34,291 nucleotides of DNA. It comes from Holophaga sp. GTDB taxonomy: Bacteria > Acidobacteriota > Holophagae > Holophagales > Holophagaceae. The notes under the pieces are model-generated. The model was not told where the DNA came from. It saw only the letters and a list, made by a program, of their open reading frames with translations, and made no database searches. The translations under genes and the position numbers were made by a program. Location: positions 1 through 34,291 of the forward strand of contig JARLGP010000121.1 in assembly GCA_031292735.1 (NCBI GenBank). The letters are read 5' to 3'. Numbering within the stretch: position 1 is the stretch's first letter; the number at the start of each line of letters is the position of its first letter. Shown in pieces: positions 11,005 to 18,967 of the stretch.

Positions 11005-11751
11005 CGTTCATGGCCCCCCATCTTCCGCGCCTGTCTGGCCCAGGCCGTGGCCTTCGGCTTCCTCGCCCTGGTGCTGCAGGCCCGGCTGATGCCCCGGGCC
11101 ATCCACGGCACCGGCATCCTGCTGCTGTTGAGCACCCTGGCGGTGGGCACCGGCCAGGGCCTGGGGCTCGGCCGCCGGTGGCTCCCGTTCCTGCTGGGCT
11201 TCCCCTGGCTGGTGCTGCTGCTGGTGCGCCACCCGCTGCCCGGCTGGGTCTGGCCGGCGGCCCTGGTGGCGCTGCTGCTGGTCTACGGCGGCGGGGTGCT
11301 CACCCGGGTGCCCCTGTACAACTCCAACCGGGCCGCATGGGCGGCGCTGCTGGAGCTGCTGCCCCCGGGCCCGGTCCGTTTCGTGGACCTGGGCGCCGGC
11401 CTGGGCGGGCCGCTGGCCTTCCTGGCCCGGGAGCGCCCCGACGCCCGGTTCCGGGGCGTGGAGGCCTCCCCGCTGACCTGCCTGGTGGCCTGGCTGCGCA
11501 CCCTGCCCTGCCGCGGCAACTGCCGGATCCGCTGGGGCAGCCTCTGGCGGGAAGACCTGGGCGGCTTCGACCTGGTCTACGCCTTCCTGTCCCCGGCGCC
11601 CATGCCCGCGCTGTGGGCCAAGGCGGCGGCCGAAATGAAGCCGGGCAGCCTGCTGGTGAGCAACACCTTCACCGTGCCGGGGCAGGAGCCGCTGCGAACG
11701 ATCCCCTTGCCCGGGCGCGAGGATGCCTGCCTGCTGGTTTGGAAATTCTAG
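11002..11751 (+). CDS. Membrane-anchored class I SAM-dependent methyltransferase-like protein
   Basis: The 249-residue protein starts with about 100 residues of hydrophobic segments (roughly 12-28, 36-50, 60-76 and 84-100). A soluble domain follows with a SAM-binding motif I, FVDLGAGLGGPLAFLA (127-142), and a later strand DLVYAFLSPAPMPALW. The acceptor substrate cannot be told. No ribosome-binding site precedes the ATG; TATAAT lies 6 nt upstream. It is divergent from gluQ and 46 bp upstream of the toxin-antitoxin-like pair. The methyltransferase fold is likely; activity is unproven. Confidence 0.7.
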   Translation: MRSWPPIFRACLAQAVAFGFLALVLQARLMPRAIHGTGILLLLSTLAVGTGQGLGLGRRWLPFLLGFPWLVLLLVRHPLPGWVWPAALVALLLVYGGGVLTRVPLYNSNRAAWAALLELLPPGPVRFVDLGAGLGGPLAFLARERPDARFRGVEASPLTCLVAWLRTLPCRGNCRIRWGSLWREDLGGFDLVYAFLSPAPMPALWAKAAAEMKPGSLLVSNTFTVPGQEPLRTIPLPGREDACLLVWKF

Positions 11752-11752
11752 G

Positions 11753-11797
11753 TTGCCAACTTGCCCAATTTGGTCATATTGGTAGCAAGAGGTTCCC
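11753..11797 (+). promoter_or_regulatory. Candidate promoter/operator of the toxin-antitoxin-like pair
   Basis: The 46-bp gap is AT-rich for this window. It holds TTGCCA and CATATT 16 bp apart, a TTGGT direct repeat, and TTGC...CAA / TTGG...GCAA half-sites that form an imperfect inverted repeat. Autoregulation by an AbrB-like antitoxin would need such a site. AAGAGGT precedes the ATG at 11798. Confidence 0.4.
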
Positions 11798-12064
11798 ATG
11801 CCTACCCCAGCCAGCGTCTTCCAGACCGACTCCCGCCGGCGGGCGACCCTCCCCGCGGTCATTCCCGCCAACGAGACCTTCACCGTCGAGCCCATGGATG
11901 ACGGGACCTTCCGGTTGGTGCCCATGACCATGATCCCGAGCCATCAGCTCTGGGTATGGCGGCCGGAAGCCCAGCAGGCGGTGGAAGCAGCCCTCAAGGA
12001 GCCCGGCATCAGCCTGGATAGCCCGGAAGGCCAGGCGTTTCTGCGCAAGCTGGGTGGCGCATGA
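11798..12064 (+). CDS. AbrB/SpoVT-like small protein, probable antitoxin
   Basis: The 88-residue protein begins with a swapped-hairpin-like stretch (SRRRATLPAVIPANETFTVE, then DDGTFRLVPM) like AbrB/MazE DNA-binding domains. It ends with a helical tail (RPEAQQAVEAALKEPG...AFLRKLGGA) of the kind antitoxins use to bind their toxins. Its TGA overlaps the ATG of the next gene (ATGA), and the order antitoxin-toxin is the common one. Similarity is by pattern only. Confidence 0.55.
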   Translation: MPTPASVFQTDSRRRATLPAVIPANETFTVEPMDDGTFRLVPMTMIPSHQLWVWRPEAQQAVEAALKEPGISLDSPEGQAFLRKLGGA

Positions 12065-12345
12065 AGCTGGATATCCGGGCCAGCTTCCTGGTGTCCGCGC
12101 TGCAGCAGGCCGCCCCGGTGCAGAAGGGGATCCGGAAGCTGGTGGAAACCGCGGCCATGCTCAGCTTCCAGGAGCTGCTGAACCACCAGGGCATCCATCT
12201 GGAAAAGGTCAAGGGCATCCTCACCAGCGATGGACGCCCGCTCTACACCCTGCGGGCAACCCGCGCCGCCCGCGCCATCGCGACCGTGGAGGGGGAAACC
12301 CTGATCCTGCTGGTGGTGGAGCCTGACCACGACAAGGTCTATTAG
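12061..12345 (+). CDS. RelE/ParE-like small protein, probable toxin
   Basis: The 94-residue protein has a C-terminal half with the RelE-superfamily look: GRPLYTLRATRAARAI, then GETLILLVVEPDHDKVY. Related toxins have an R-V-N-x-x-Y-R-A core and end in a hydrophobic strand and a HDxAY/HDKxY box. It is coupled to the upstream AbrB-like gene by a 4-bp overlap. The target (mRNA, gyrase or other) cannot be told. It ends 15 bp before the convergent flavoprotein gene. Confidence 0.55.
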   Translation: MKLDIRASFLVSALQQAAPVQKGIRKLVETAAMLSFQELLNHQGIHLEKVKGILTSDGRPLYTLRATRAARAIATVEGETLILLVVEPDHDKVY

Positions 12346-12360
12346 GCTTGCCGAAATCCC

Positions 12361-14151
12361 CTAGTTCCCGACCTTCGCCGGAAACGTGGCCAGCCGGTCC
12401 AGTCCGTAGTCCTCGGTGATCTCGCCCACCAGGTCGCGCACGGGGATCAGGTCGTCCAGCTTCCAGCCGTTGCTGCCGGTGAAGAACAGCCCGTTGTGCA
12501 GATCCCCGCTCTGGGAATCGCCCAGGCTGTCGGCGATGCAGTAGCCGGCCTTGAAGGCCCCCTTGCCGTGTTCGCAATGGCTGACACAGTTGCTGATGCA
12601 TCGGATGCCGGGCGCGGTGCCTTCGACGATCCGCCGGTGCAGCGCGGTCATCACGCCCCGGGCCGGCATGCCCACCGGCGAGCCGTGCAGCTTGATGGTG
12701 GACCGCTTGGACTGCAGGATCACGCCCTTGAAATTGGTGTGGGCGTCGCACTCGAAGGTGCCGATGAACCGGGTGCCCATCTGCACGCCCCCGGCACCCC
12801 CGGCCATGAGCCGGTCGATGTCGGCGCGGTCCCACACCCCGCCGGCGGCGATCACCGGGAAATCGCCCCACTGGTCGCGCTCGGCCACCACGGAAGGCAG
12901 CAGGGCGTCCAGGGCGAAGGAGGGATCGGTGCACTGTTCCAGGGAGAAGCCCTGGTGCCCGCCCGATTCGGGGCCCTCCAGCACCACCGCGTCGGGACGC
13001 CGGTGGTACTTGTGGTCCCAGGTCTTGCAGATGAGTTTCAGGGCCCGGGCGGAGGACACGATGGGCACCAGCGCCACGTCCTGGTCGCCCACATAGCCGG
13101 GCAGCGCCAGCGGCAGGCCGGCTCCGGAAATGATCATCCGGGCGCCGCCTTCCACCGATTCGCGCACCACGCGCTCGTAGTCGTTGATGGCGCACATGAC
13201 GTTGACTCCCACGGCGCCGTGGCCGTCGGCGATGCGCAGGGCCTCCTTGAGGATCCGCTGCAGCGCCTCGGTGCTCTCCAGGTTTTCCGGCTTGTCGGGG
13301 CGGCCGTCCCGGGTCTTGGCCAGTCCGGGGAACCGGTAGCCGGTGCCGATGGCGGAAACGATGCCGAAGCAGCCACTGCGGGCCGCGCTGCCGGCCAGGC
13401 GGTCCCAGGAGATGCCGATGCCCATGCCGCCCTGGATGATCGGATAGGGCACTTCCAGGTTGCGGATCTTGAGGGTCGGCAGGGACGGCGCCGGTTTTTC
13501 CACCAGGTTCTCGAAGGCCGGCGCGCCCATGGCGTCGGCCAGCCGCTTGCGGAACCCGCTGAGGAATTCGGCGGCCCCGGCCCGGAGCAGGGACGGCGAG
13601 CGCAGCTGCAGCCCGGTGGCGCCCCGGGCCAGGAGGTCGTGCCCCTCGGCGGGGTTGCCGGCCACCGGCGCGAAGCAGGGCAGCGAGCTGGCCTTGAGCA
13701 TCCGCATGAGCCGGTCCGCCAGGCCCTCGCCCTCGGCGACCATGAGCGCGGAGGCGCCGTCCTTCTGGGCCTCGGCGGCGTCAAAGCCGTCCTTCACCAC
13801 CACCAGCCGGGGCAGGCCCCAGGCGCGCAGGGATTCCAGCCGTTCGGGCAGCAGATCGGATTCATGGATCAGGAAGGTGGCCAGGTTGTGCGCGGCATTG
13901 TCGAGCTTGGCGGAGAATTCGCCCAGCACGCCCCGGAGATCGAGGCCCACGTGGCCCTTGCCGGAATGGCAGACCTCGGCCAGACGCCGGGAGAGGGCTT
14001 CCATGTCAGGAAAGGCCTTCACGCGGATCACGCCGGCCCCGCCGGCTCCCGCGAAGCCCGCCGCCAGCTGGTCGGTGGCGAACGGATGCCAACCCTGAAA
14101 GAATACCGGGGCCTGGGGCCCGGTGGGCCAAGGCACGCTGGATCCGGTCAT
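12361..14151 (-). CDS. Nitronate monooxygenase-like flavoprotein with a second N-terminal barrel-like domain
   Basis: The 596-residue protein carries a nitronate monooxygenase/2-nitropropane dioxygenase TIM barrel from about residue 225. Evidence is PYPIIQGGMGIGISWDRLA at the FMN-binding start, the active-site GGHQG with His399, and the phosphate-binding IAAGGVWDRADIDRLMAGGAGGVQMGTRF region. Residues 1-220 look like a degenerate second barrel (QAPVFFQGWHPFATDQLAAG, GHVGLDLRGV, RLVVVKDG, APVAGNPAEG). Cys518, 522, 526 and 538 form a C-x3-C-x3-C-x11-C cluster near the end. The ATG at 14151 has AGGAGGA upstream. Family members oxidise nitronates or act in polyketide/fatty-acid systems (PfaD); the substrate is unknown here. 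Confidence 0.8.
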   Translation of the reverse strand: MTGSSVPWPTGPQAPVFFQGWHPFATDQLAAGFAGAGGAGVIRVKAFPDMEALSRRLAEVCHSGKGHVGLDLRGVLGEFSAKLDNAAHNLATFLIHESDLLPERLESLRAWGLPRLVVVKDGFDAAEAQKDGASALMVAEGEGLADRLMRMLKASSLPCFAPVAGNPAEGHDLLARGATGLQLRSPSLLRAGAAEFLSGFRKRLADAMGAPAFENLVEKPAPSLPTLKIRNLEVPYPIIQGGMGIGISWDRLAGSAARSGCFGIVSAIGTGYRFPGLAKTRDGRPDKPENLESTEALQRILKEALRIADGHGAVGVNVMCAINDYERVVRESVEGGARMIISGAGLPLALPGYVGDQDVALVPIVSSARALKLICKTWDHKYHRRPDAVVLEGPESGGHQGFSLEQCTDPSFALDALLPSVVAERDQWGDFPVIAAGGVWDRADIDRLMAGGAGGVQMGTRFIGTFECDAHTNFKGVILQSKRSTIKLHGSPVGMPARGVMTALHRRIVEGTAPGIRCISNCVSHCEHGKGAFKAGYCIADSLGDSQSGDLHNGLFFTGSNGWKLDDLIPVRDLVGEITEDYGLDRLATFPAKVGN

Positions 14152-14252
14152 GAACTTCCTCCTAATCCCGCGAGGATCCTGGGACCACCCGGCCGGGAAA
14201 CGATGGAAATGGGAAAAACCAAACCGCCACCGCCGCCGGTCAAGCTCCGAAC

Positions 14253-14270
14253 CAGGAGACATTTCTCCTG
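14253..14270 (-). repeat. 7-bp hairpin in the leader between the DHS-like and flavoprotein genes
   Basis: CAGGAGA (14253-14259) and TCTCCTG (14264-14270) pair around a 4-nt loop in the 169-bp gap 14152-14320. On the minus strand it is downstream of the DHS-like stop and 100 bp upstream of the flavoprotein start. No T-run follows. It may be a weak terminator or processing site; I see no convincing promoter in the gap. Confidence 0.35.
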
Positions 14271-14320
14271 ATCCTATGTACAGCATGACCGAAAGGCGGC
14301 TGCAGGGGAATGGCGCCCCC

Positions 14321-15502
<1,182 letters not shown>

Positions 15503-15703
15503 GGGATCTCCCGTGACGAAGGGGATACCGGGCGCGCCGGTCGGTCCCGCTGCAAGACCATTCCATGATGGCAGACCGGAGATCTGTTCTAGATTAGATT
15601 TAGGAGCCTGCTCCAGATAGCATCAAGCGATCCCCTCATCACCGTCGCGGTGGCTTAAGACTATTGGCCAGGATTCCGAAACAGAAAGTAAGGAGCACTT
15701 TAA

Positions 15704-16570
15704 ATGTTTTTCATCATCGGACTGATCGTGGTCGTCGGTGCCGTCCTGGCCGGATACACCATGGAAGGCGGCAAGATCAAGGTCCTCCTGGAGCCGTTGC
15801 CGGCGGAGCTCACCATCCTGCTGGGCGCGGCCGTGGGCGCGTTCCTGGCGGGCAACACCATGGGCACCATCAAGTCGGTGGCGGGCAACATCGCCAAGCC
15901 GCTCAAGGGCAGCAAGTACAACAAGGCGGTGTACATGGAATCGCTCATGCTGCAGTACGAAGTCTACGTGAACATCAAGAAGGGCGGCCTGCTGGCCCTG
16001 GAGCAGGATGTGAACGATCCGCACAGCTCCACCATTTTCAAGAAATACGCAACCATGTTGGCTGACCATCACGCCCTCGACTTCTTTTGTGACTCGCTCA
16101 AGCTGCTGATCAACGGCTCCGCCAAGATCGACGAGATCGACCAGGTCATGGACATGGACCTGGACGTGCACCACGCGGAGGCGGCCGAGCCCGGCGCCGC
16201 GCTGGGGGTCATGGCCGACGGCTTCCCGGCCTTCGGTATCTGCGCCTGCGTCATGGGCATCGTGGTCACCATGGGCTTCCTGGACCAGCCGCCCAACGTC
16301 ATCGGCGGGCACGTGGGCGCCGCCCTGGTGGGCACCTTCCTGGGCATCTTCCTCGCCTACGGCGTGTTCCAGCCCCTGGCCAAGAACATCGACCAGGTGA
16401 ACGCTGCGGAGGGGCACTTCTTCAACGCCATCCGCGCCGGCCTGGTGGCCTTCGGCAACGGCGCCGCGCCGGTGACGGCGGTGGAGTTCGCCCGGCGCAA
16501 CATTCCCTCCCCTGAGCGCCCCGGCTCCCAGGAACTGGAGGAAGTGGTCCGCCAGATCAAGCCCAGGTAG
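15704..16570 (+). CDS. motA: Flagellar motor stator protein MotA
   Basis: The 288-residue inner-membrane protein forms the proton-driven stator with MotB. It has four membrane segments (about 1-18, 34-52, 168-190, 203-222) and a large cytoplasmic loop with KKGGLLALEQD, whose charged residues contact the rotor protein FliG. Pro175 and Pro224 match the functionally important prolines of MotA. AAGGAGC lies upstream of the ATG with an 8-nt spacer. motB follows after 5 bp. I saw no sigma-28 or sigma-54 motif upstream. Confidence 0.96.
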   Translation: MFFIIGLIVVVGAVLAGYTMEGGKIKVLLEPLPAELTILLGAAVGAFLAGNTMGTIKSVAGNIAKPLKGSKYNKAVYMESLMLQYEVYVNIKKGGLLALEQDVNDPHSSTIFKKYATMLADHHALDFFCDSLKLLINGSAKIDEIDQVMDMDLDVHHAEAAEPGAALGVMADGFPAFGICACVMGIVVTMGFLDQPPNVIGGHVGAALVGTFLGIFLAYGVFQPLAKNIDQVNAAEGHFFNAIRAGLVAFGNGAAPVTAVEFARRNIPSPERPGSQELEEVVRQIKPR

Positions 16571-16575
16571 CCCCG

Positions 16576-17454
16576 ATGGCCGAGCCGCAACCCGAAACCA
16601 AAGTCAAGTTCGTCAAGAAGAAGGGCGGGCACGCCGCCGCCCATGGCGGCGCCTGGAAGGTGGCCTACGCCGACCTGGTGACCGCCATGATGGCCTTCTT
16701 CCTCCTGATGTGGCTGTTGAATTCCACCACCTCCAACACCAAGGCCGGCATCGCCGGGATGTTCCAGGATCCCGACTTCTTCAACACCCAGAAGGGCAAG
16801 GCGATCCTCACCCAGTACGAGATCGAGAAGACCGGCATCCTGCCCGGGGGCAAGGGCATGAAGCAGGGCCAGCCCGACGGCGGCGAGGGCGGCGGCCCGC
16901 CGGTGGTGGTGGACGACTCCGGCGAGCAGGAGCGCCAGCGCATGGAGGAAACCGCCACGGCCATCTCCAGGGCGTTCAACGAGGACAAGCTGCTGGAGGC
17001 GTTCAAGGACCAGATCAGCTTCGAGTTCACCGACGAGGGCCTGCGCATCCAGATCCAGGACAAGCTCAAGCAGGTGCTGTTCGACTCCGGCTCGGCCAAG
17101 CTCAAGCCCTACACCCTGTCCATCCTCAAGGAGATCGCCCAGGAGCTGGGCAAGCTGCCCAACCACATCCTCATCGGCGGGCACACCGATTCGGTCGCCT
17201 ACCCGGGCAAGGCCTACACCAACTGGGAGCTGAGCGCCGACCGGGCCAACTCCGCCCGGCGGGTGCTGGAGGCCTCGGGCATCCGTCCGGGCCAGGTGCA
17301 GCGGGTGACCGGCTACGCCGACAGCGTGCCGCTGGACAACCACGATCCGACCGACCCGCAGAACCGGCGCATCTCCATCGTGGTGCTGAACAGCGCCACC
17401 GAGAAGGCGGAGAACCTGCGGCAGAAGGCCAAGCCGGGCAAGTCGGCGCCGTGA
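16576..17454 (+). CDS. motB: Flagellar motor stator protein MotB
   Basis: The 292-residue protein has a basic N-terminus (KFVKKKGGH), one membrane segment (AWKVAYADLVTAMMAFFLLM) with the proton-carrying Asp33, the plug region after it, and a C-terminal OmpA-like peptidoglycan-binding domain. The OmpA-like domain shows VLFDSGSAKLKP, GGHTDSVAYPG, NWELSADRANSARR and QNRRISIVVL. Asp33 suggests proton rather than sodium drive together with the MotA sequence, though this is inference. It is 5 bp after motA and its stop overlaps the next ATG by one base. Confidence 0.96.
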   Translation: MAEPQPETKVKFVKKKGGHAAAHGGAWKVAYADLVTAMMAFFLLMWLLNSTTSNTKAGIAGMFQDPDFFNTQKGKAILTQYEIEKTGILPGGKGMKQGQPDGGEGGGPPVVVDDSGEQERQRMEETATAISRAFNEDKLLEAFKDQISFEFTDEGLRIQIQDKLKQVLFDSGSAKLKPYTLSILKEIAQELGKLPNHILIGGHTDSVAYPGKAYTNWELSADRANSARRVLEASGIRPGQVQRVTGYADSVPLDNHDPTDPQNRRISIVVLNSATEKAENLRQKAKPGKSAP

Positions 17455-18065
17455 TGGCCCGGGCCCGGATCGACCACCTGGTGGTCACCGCCCCCACGCT
17501 GGCGGCCGGAGTGGACTTCGTGCGCGCCGCCCTGGGCGTCGGCCCGCAGCCCGGCGGCCGGCACCCGCGCATGGCCACCCACAACTGCCTGCTCCGTCTG
17601 GGCCCGGCCACCTACCTGGAAGTGATCGCCATCGACCCGGAGGCCGAAGCGGAACTGCCGCGCTGGTTCCAGCTGGACCGCGGCGGTCCCCCCCGGCTGG
17701 CCACCTGGGTGGCCCGCACCGGCGACATCCAGTCCGCGGCCGCCCGCGCCCCGGACTTCGGCCGGATCGAGCCCATGGCCCGGGGCGACCTGCGCTGGGA
17801 GATCACCCTGCCGGAGGGCGGCGGGCTGCCCTTCGACGGGATCGCGCCGACCCTGATCCAGTGGCGCACCGAACCTCATCCCGCGGCGCTGCTCGCCGAT
17901 TCCGGATGCGCCCTGGTGCGGCTGGAAGGGTTCCACCCCCGGGCGGCGGAGCTCTCCGGCCTGCTGGGGGCCATCGGCCTGCAGGACCCGGTGGAGCTTT
18001 CGGCGGGTCGGCCCCGGCTCGCCGCGCACATCCAGACCCCGGCCGGGCCGCGCGTCCTGGGCTGA
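17454..18065 (+). CDS. Glyoxalase-like (VOC superfamily) protein
   Basis: The 203-residue protein begins ARIDHLVVTAPTLAAGVDFV and continues with PRMATHNCLLRLGPATYLEVIAI, which is the glyoxalase-like domain of the VOC fold. It has a second half-module after the centre (PTLIQWRTE...GCALVRLEGFHP). Such proteins are uncharacterised; possible metal ligands are His8, His43 and Glu56. Its ATG shares one base with the motB stop (TGATG), so it is translated from the motor transcript. That link is probably an accident of packing, not a motility function. Confidence 0.75.
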   Translation: MARARIDHLVVTAPTLAAGVDFVRAALGVGPQPGGRHPRMATHNCLLRLGPATYLEVIAIDPEAEAELPRWFQLDRGGPPRLATWVARTGDIQSAAARAPDFGRIEPMARGDLRWEITLPEGGGLPFDGIAPTLIQWRTEPHPAALLADSGCALVRLEGFHPRAAELSGLLGAIGLQDPVELSAGRPRLAAHIQTPAGPRVLG

Positions 18066-18077
18066 CCCGATGCCATC

Positions 18078-18113
18078 GCGCCCGGCGGGGGGGCATCCCC
18101 CCTCGCCGGGCGC
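18078..18113. terminator. GC-only hairpin between convergent VOC and HD-domain genes
   Basis: GCGCCCGGCG followed by six G pairs with six C and CGCCGGGCGC, with one bulged T (18103) and a 3-nt loop (CAT). It lies between the stops at 18065 and 18138 and can serve both strands. There is no T-run on either side. Confidence 0.65.
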
Positions 18114-18137
18114 GCTGGACGTGTTCCTGAAGCTGGA

Positions 18138-18809
18138 CTAACCCAGTTCCGCCTCCAGTTCCTTCAGGAACAGCTTGAGCACCCGGGCCCGGCGCTCCGC
18201 CATGCGCCTGCCCTCCCGGGTGCGCATCATGCCCGGCAGCCGGAGCAGCTTCATCTGGAAATGATCGGTGGAGAACCGGGCGTCATCCTTCACCCGGTCG
18301 CCCTTGCCCATGGGGTCGTCCGGGTGCCAGAGGCTGGTGCCCATCTTGCCGCCGGTGTAGAAGCAGCGGGCCAGGCCGATGGCGCCCAGGGCCTCCAGCC
18401 GGTCGGCGTCCTGCAGCACCCGGGCTTCCGCCGTGACCGGCTCCACCCCGGCGGAGTAGCTGTGCGCCTCGATGGCGTGGGCCACGGCGTCCAGCCGGTC
18501 CTGGGGGAAGCCCATGCCGGCCAGCAAAGGCTTGGCCTCCCGGCCCGACAGGGCGGAGGCCTGTGCGCGCAGCGGCGAATTTTTGGGCGGGTTCACCAGG
18601 TCATGGAAATAGGTGGCCGCCAGCAGCACGGTCAGGTCCACCGCGCCGCCCTCCCGGGCTTCCGCCCGGGCGATGCTCTGGGCGGATCGCCACACCCGTC
18701 GCAGGTGGTTCAGGTCGTGGGCGGCGTCCAGATCCCCGCCGGGGGCCTCTGCCCAATACGCCTCGAACCGGGCGTGCCAGCCTTCCAGGGTTTGTGGGGA
18801 TTGGGCCAT
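18138..18809 (-). CDS. HD-domain phosphohydrolase (YedJ-like)
   Basis: The 223-residue protein has the HD metal-site pattern: AAHDLNHLRRVW (His-Asp-x2-His), TYFHDLVNPPKN, AHAIEAHSYSAGVEP and LQDADRLEALGAIGLAR. This series matches the YedJ family of predicted nucleotide phosphohydrolases. Typical substrates are unknown, though relatives act on nucleotides. The ATG at 18809 has GGAGG with a 7-nt spacer; a more upstream in-frame start at 18857 is less likely. It is divergent from the hybrid kinase gene. Confidence 0.85.
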   Translation of the reverse strand: MAQSPQTLEGWHARFEAYWAEAPGGDLDAAHDLNHLRRVWRSAQSIARAEAREGGAVDLTVLLAATYFHDLVNPPKNSPLRAQASALSGREAKPLLAGMGFPQDRLDAVAHAIEAHSYSAGVEPVTAEARVLQDADRLEALGAIGLARCFYTGGKMGTSLWHPDDPMGKGDRVKDDARFSTDHFQMKLLRLPGMMRTREGRRMAERRARVLKLFLKELEAELG

Positions 18810-18878
18810 GCGGGGGCCTCCTGTCTCCTCCCATGGTAACGTCGGCACCGCCCGCACCTGGAATCCGCCCAGGACATC

Positions 18879-18907
18879 TTGCTTTCATGAAATCAGCGGT
18901 CTATGCT
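18879..18907 (+). promoter_or_regulatory. Sigma-70-type promoter of the hybrid kinase gene
   Basis: TTGCTT (18879-18884) and TATGCT (18902-18907) are 17 bp apart in the divergent region 18810-18967. The start point would be near 18914, leaving a 54-nt leader with GGAGC at 18956-18960 before the ATG at 18968. Confidence 0.5.
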
Positions 18908-18967
18908 GCCCGCAGGCATCGGGAAATCCCCCATTCGTCCGGATCGGTTTGAACTGGAGCACAGGTC

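Noticed and set aside
12496..14271. A ~590-codon plus-strand frame opposite the flavoprotein gene
   Set aside because: Composition typical of an antisense shadow (runs of Gly, His, Gln) and no domain; the minus-strand protein has clear motifs.
14141..14286. 45-codon N-terminal extension of the flavoprotein to 14286
   Set aside because: AGGAGGA lies right before the ATG at 14151; the upstream part includes the hairpin at 14253-14270 and no motif.
15601..15614. TAGGAGCCTG here is shared with the inverted repeat at 28758-28767
   Set aside because: A shared 10-mer is expected many times by chance in 34 kb, and the flanks differ, so it is no evidence for a dispersed repeat.
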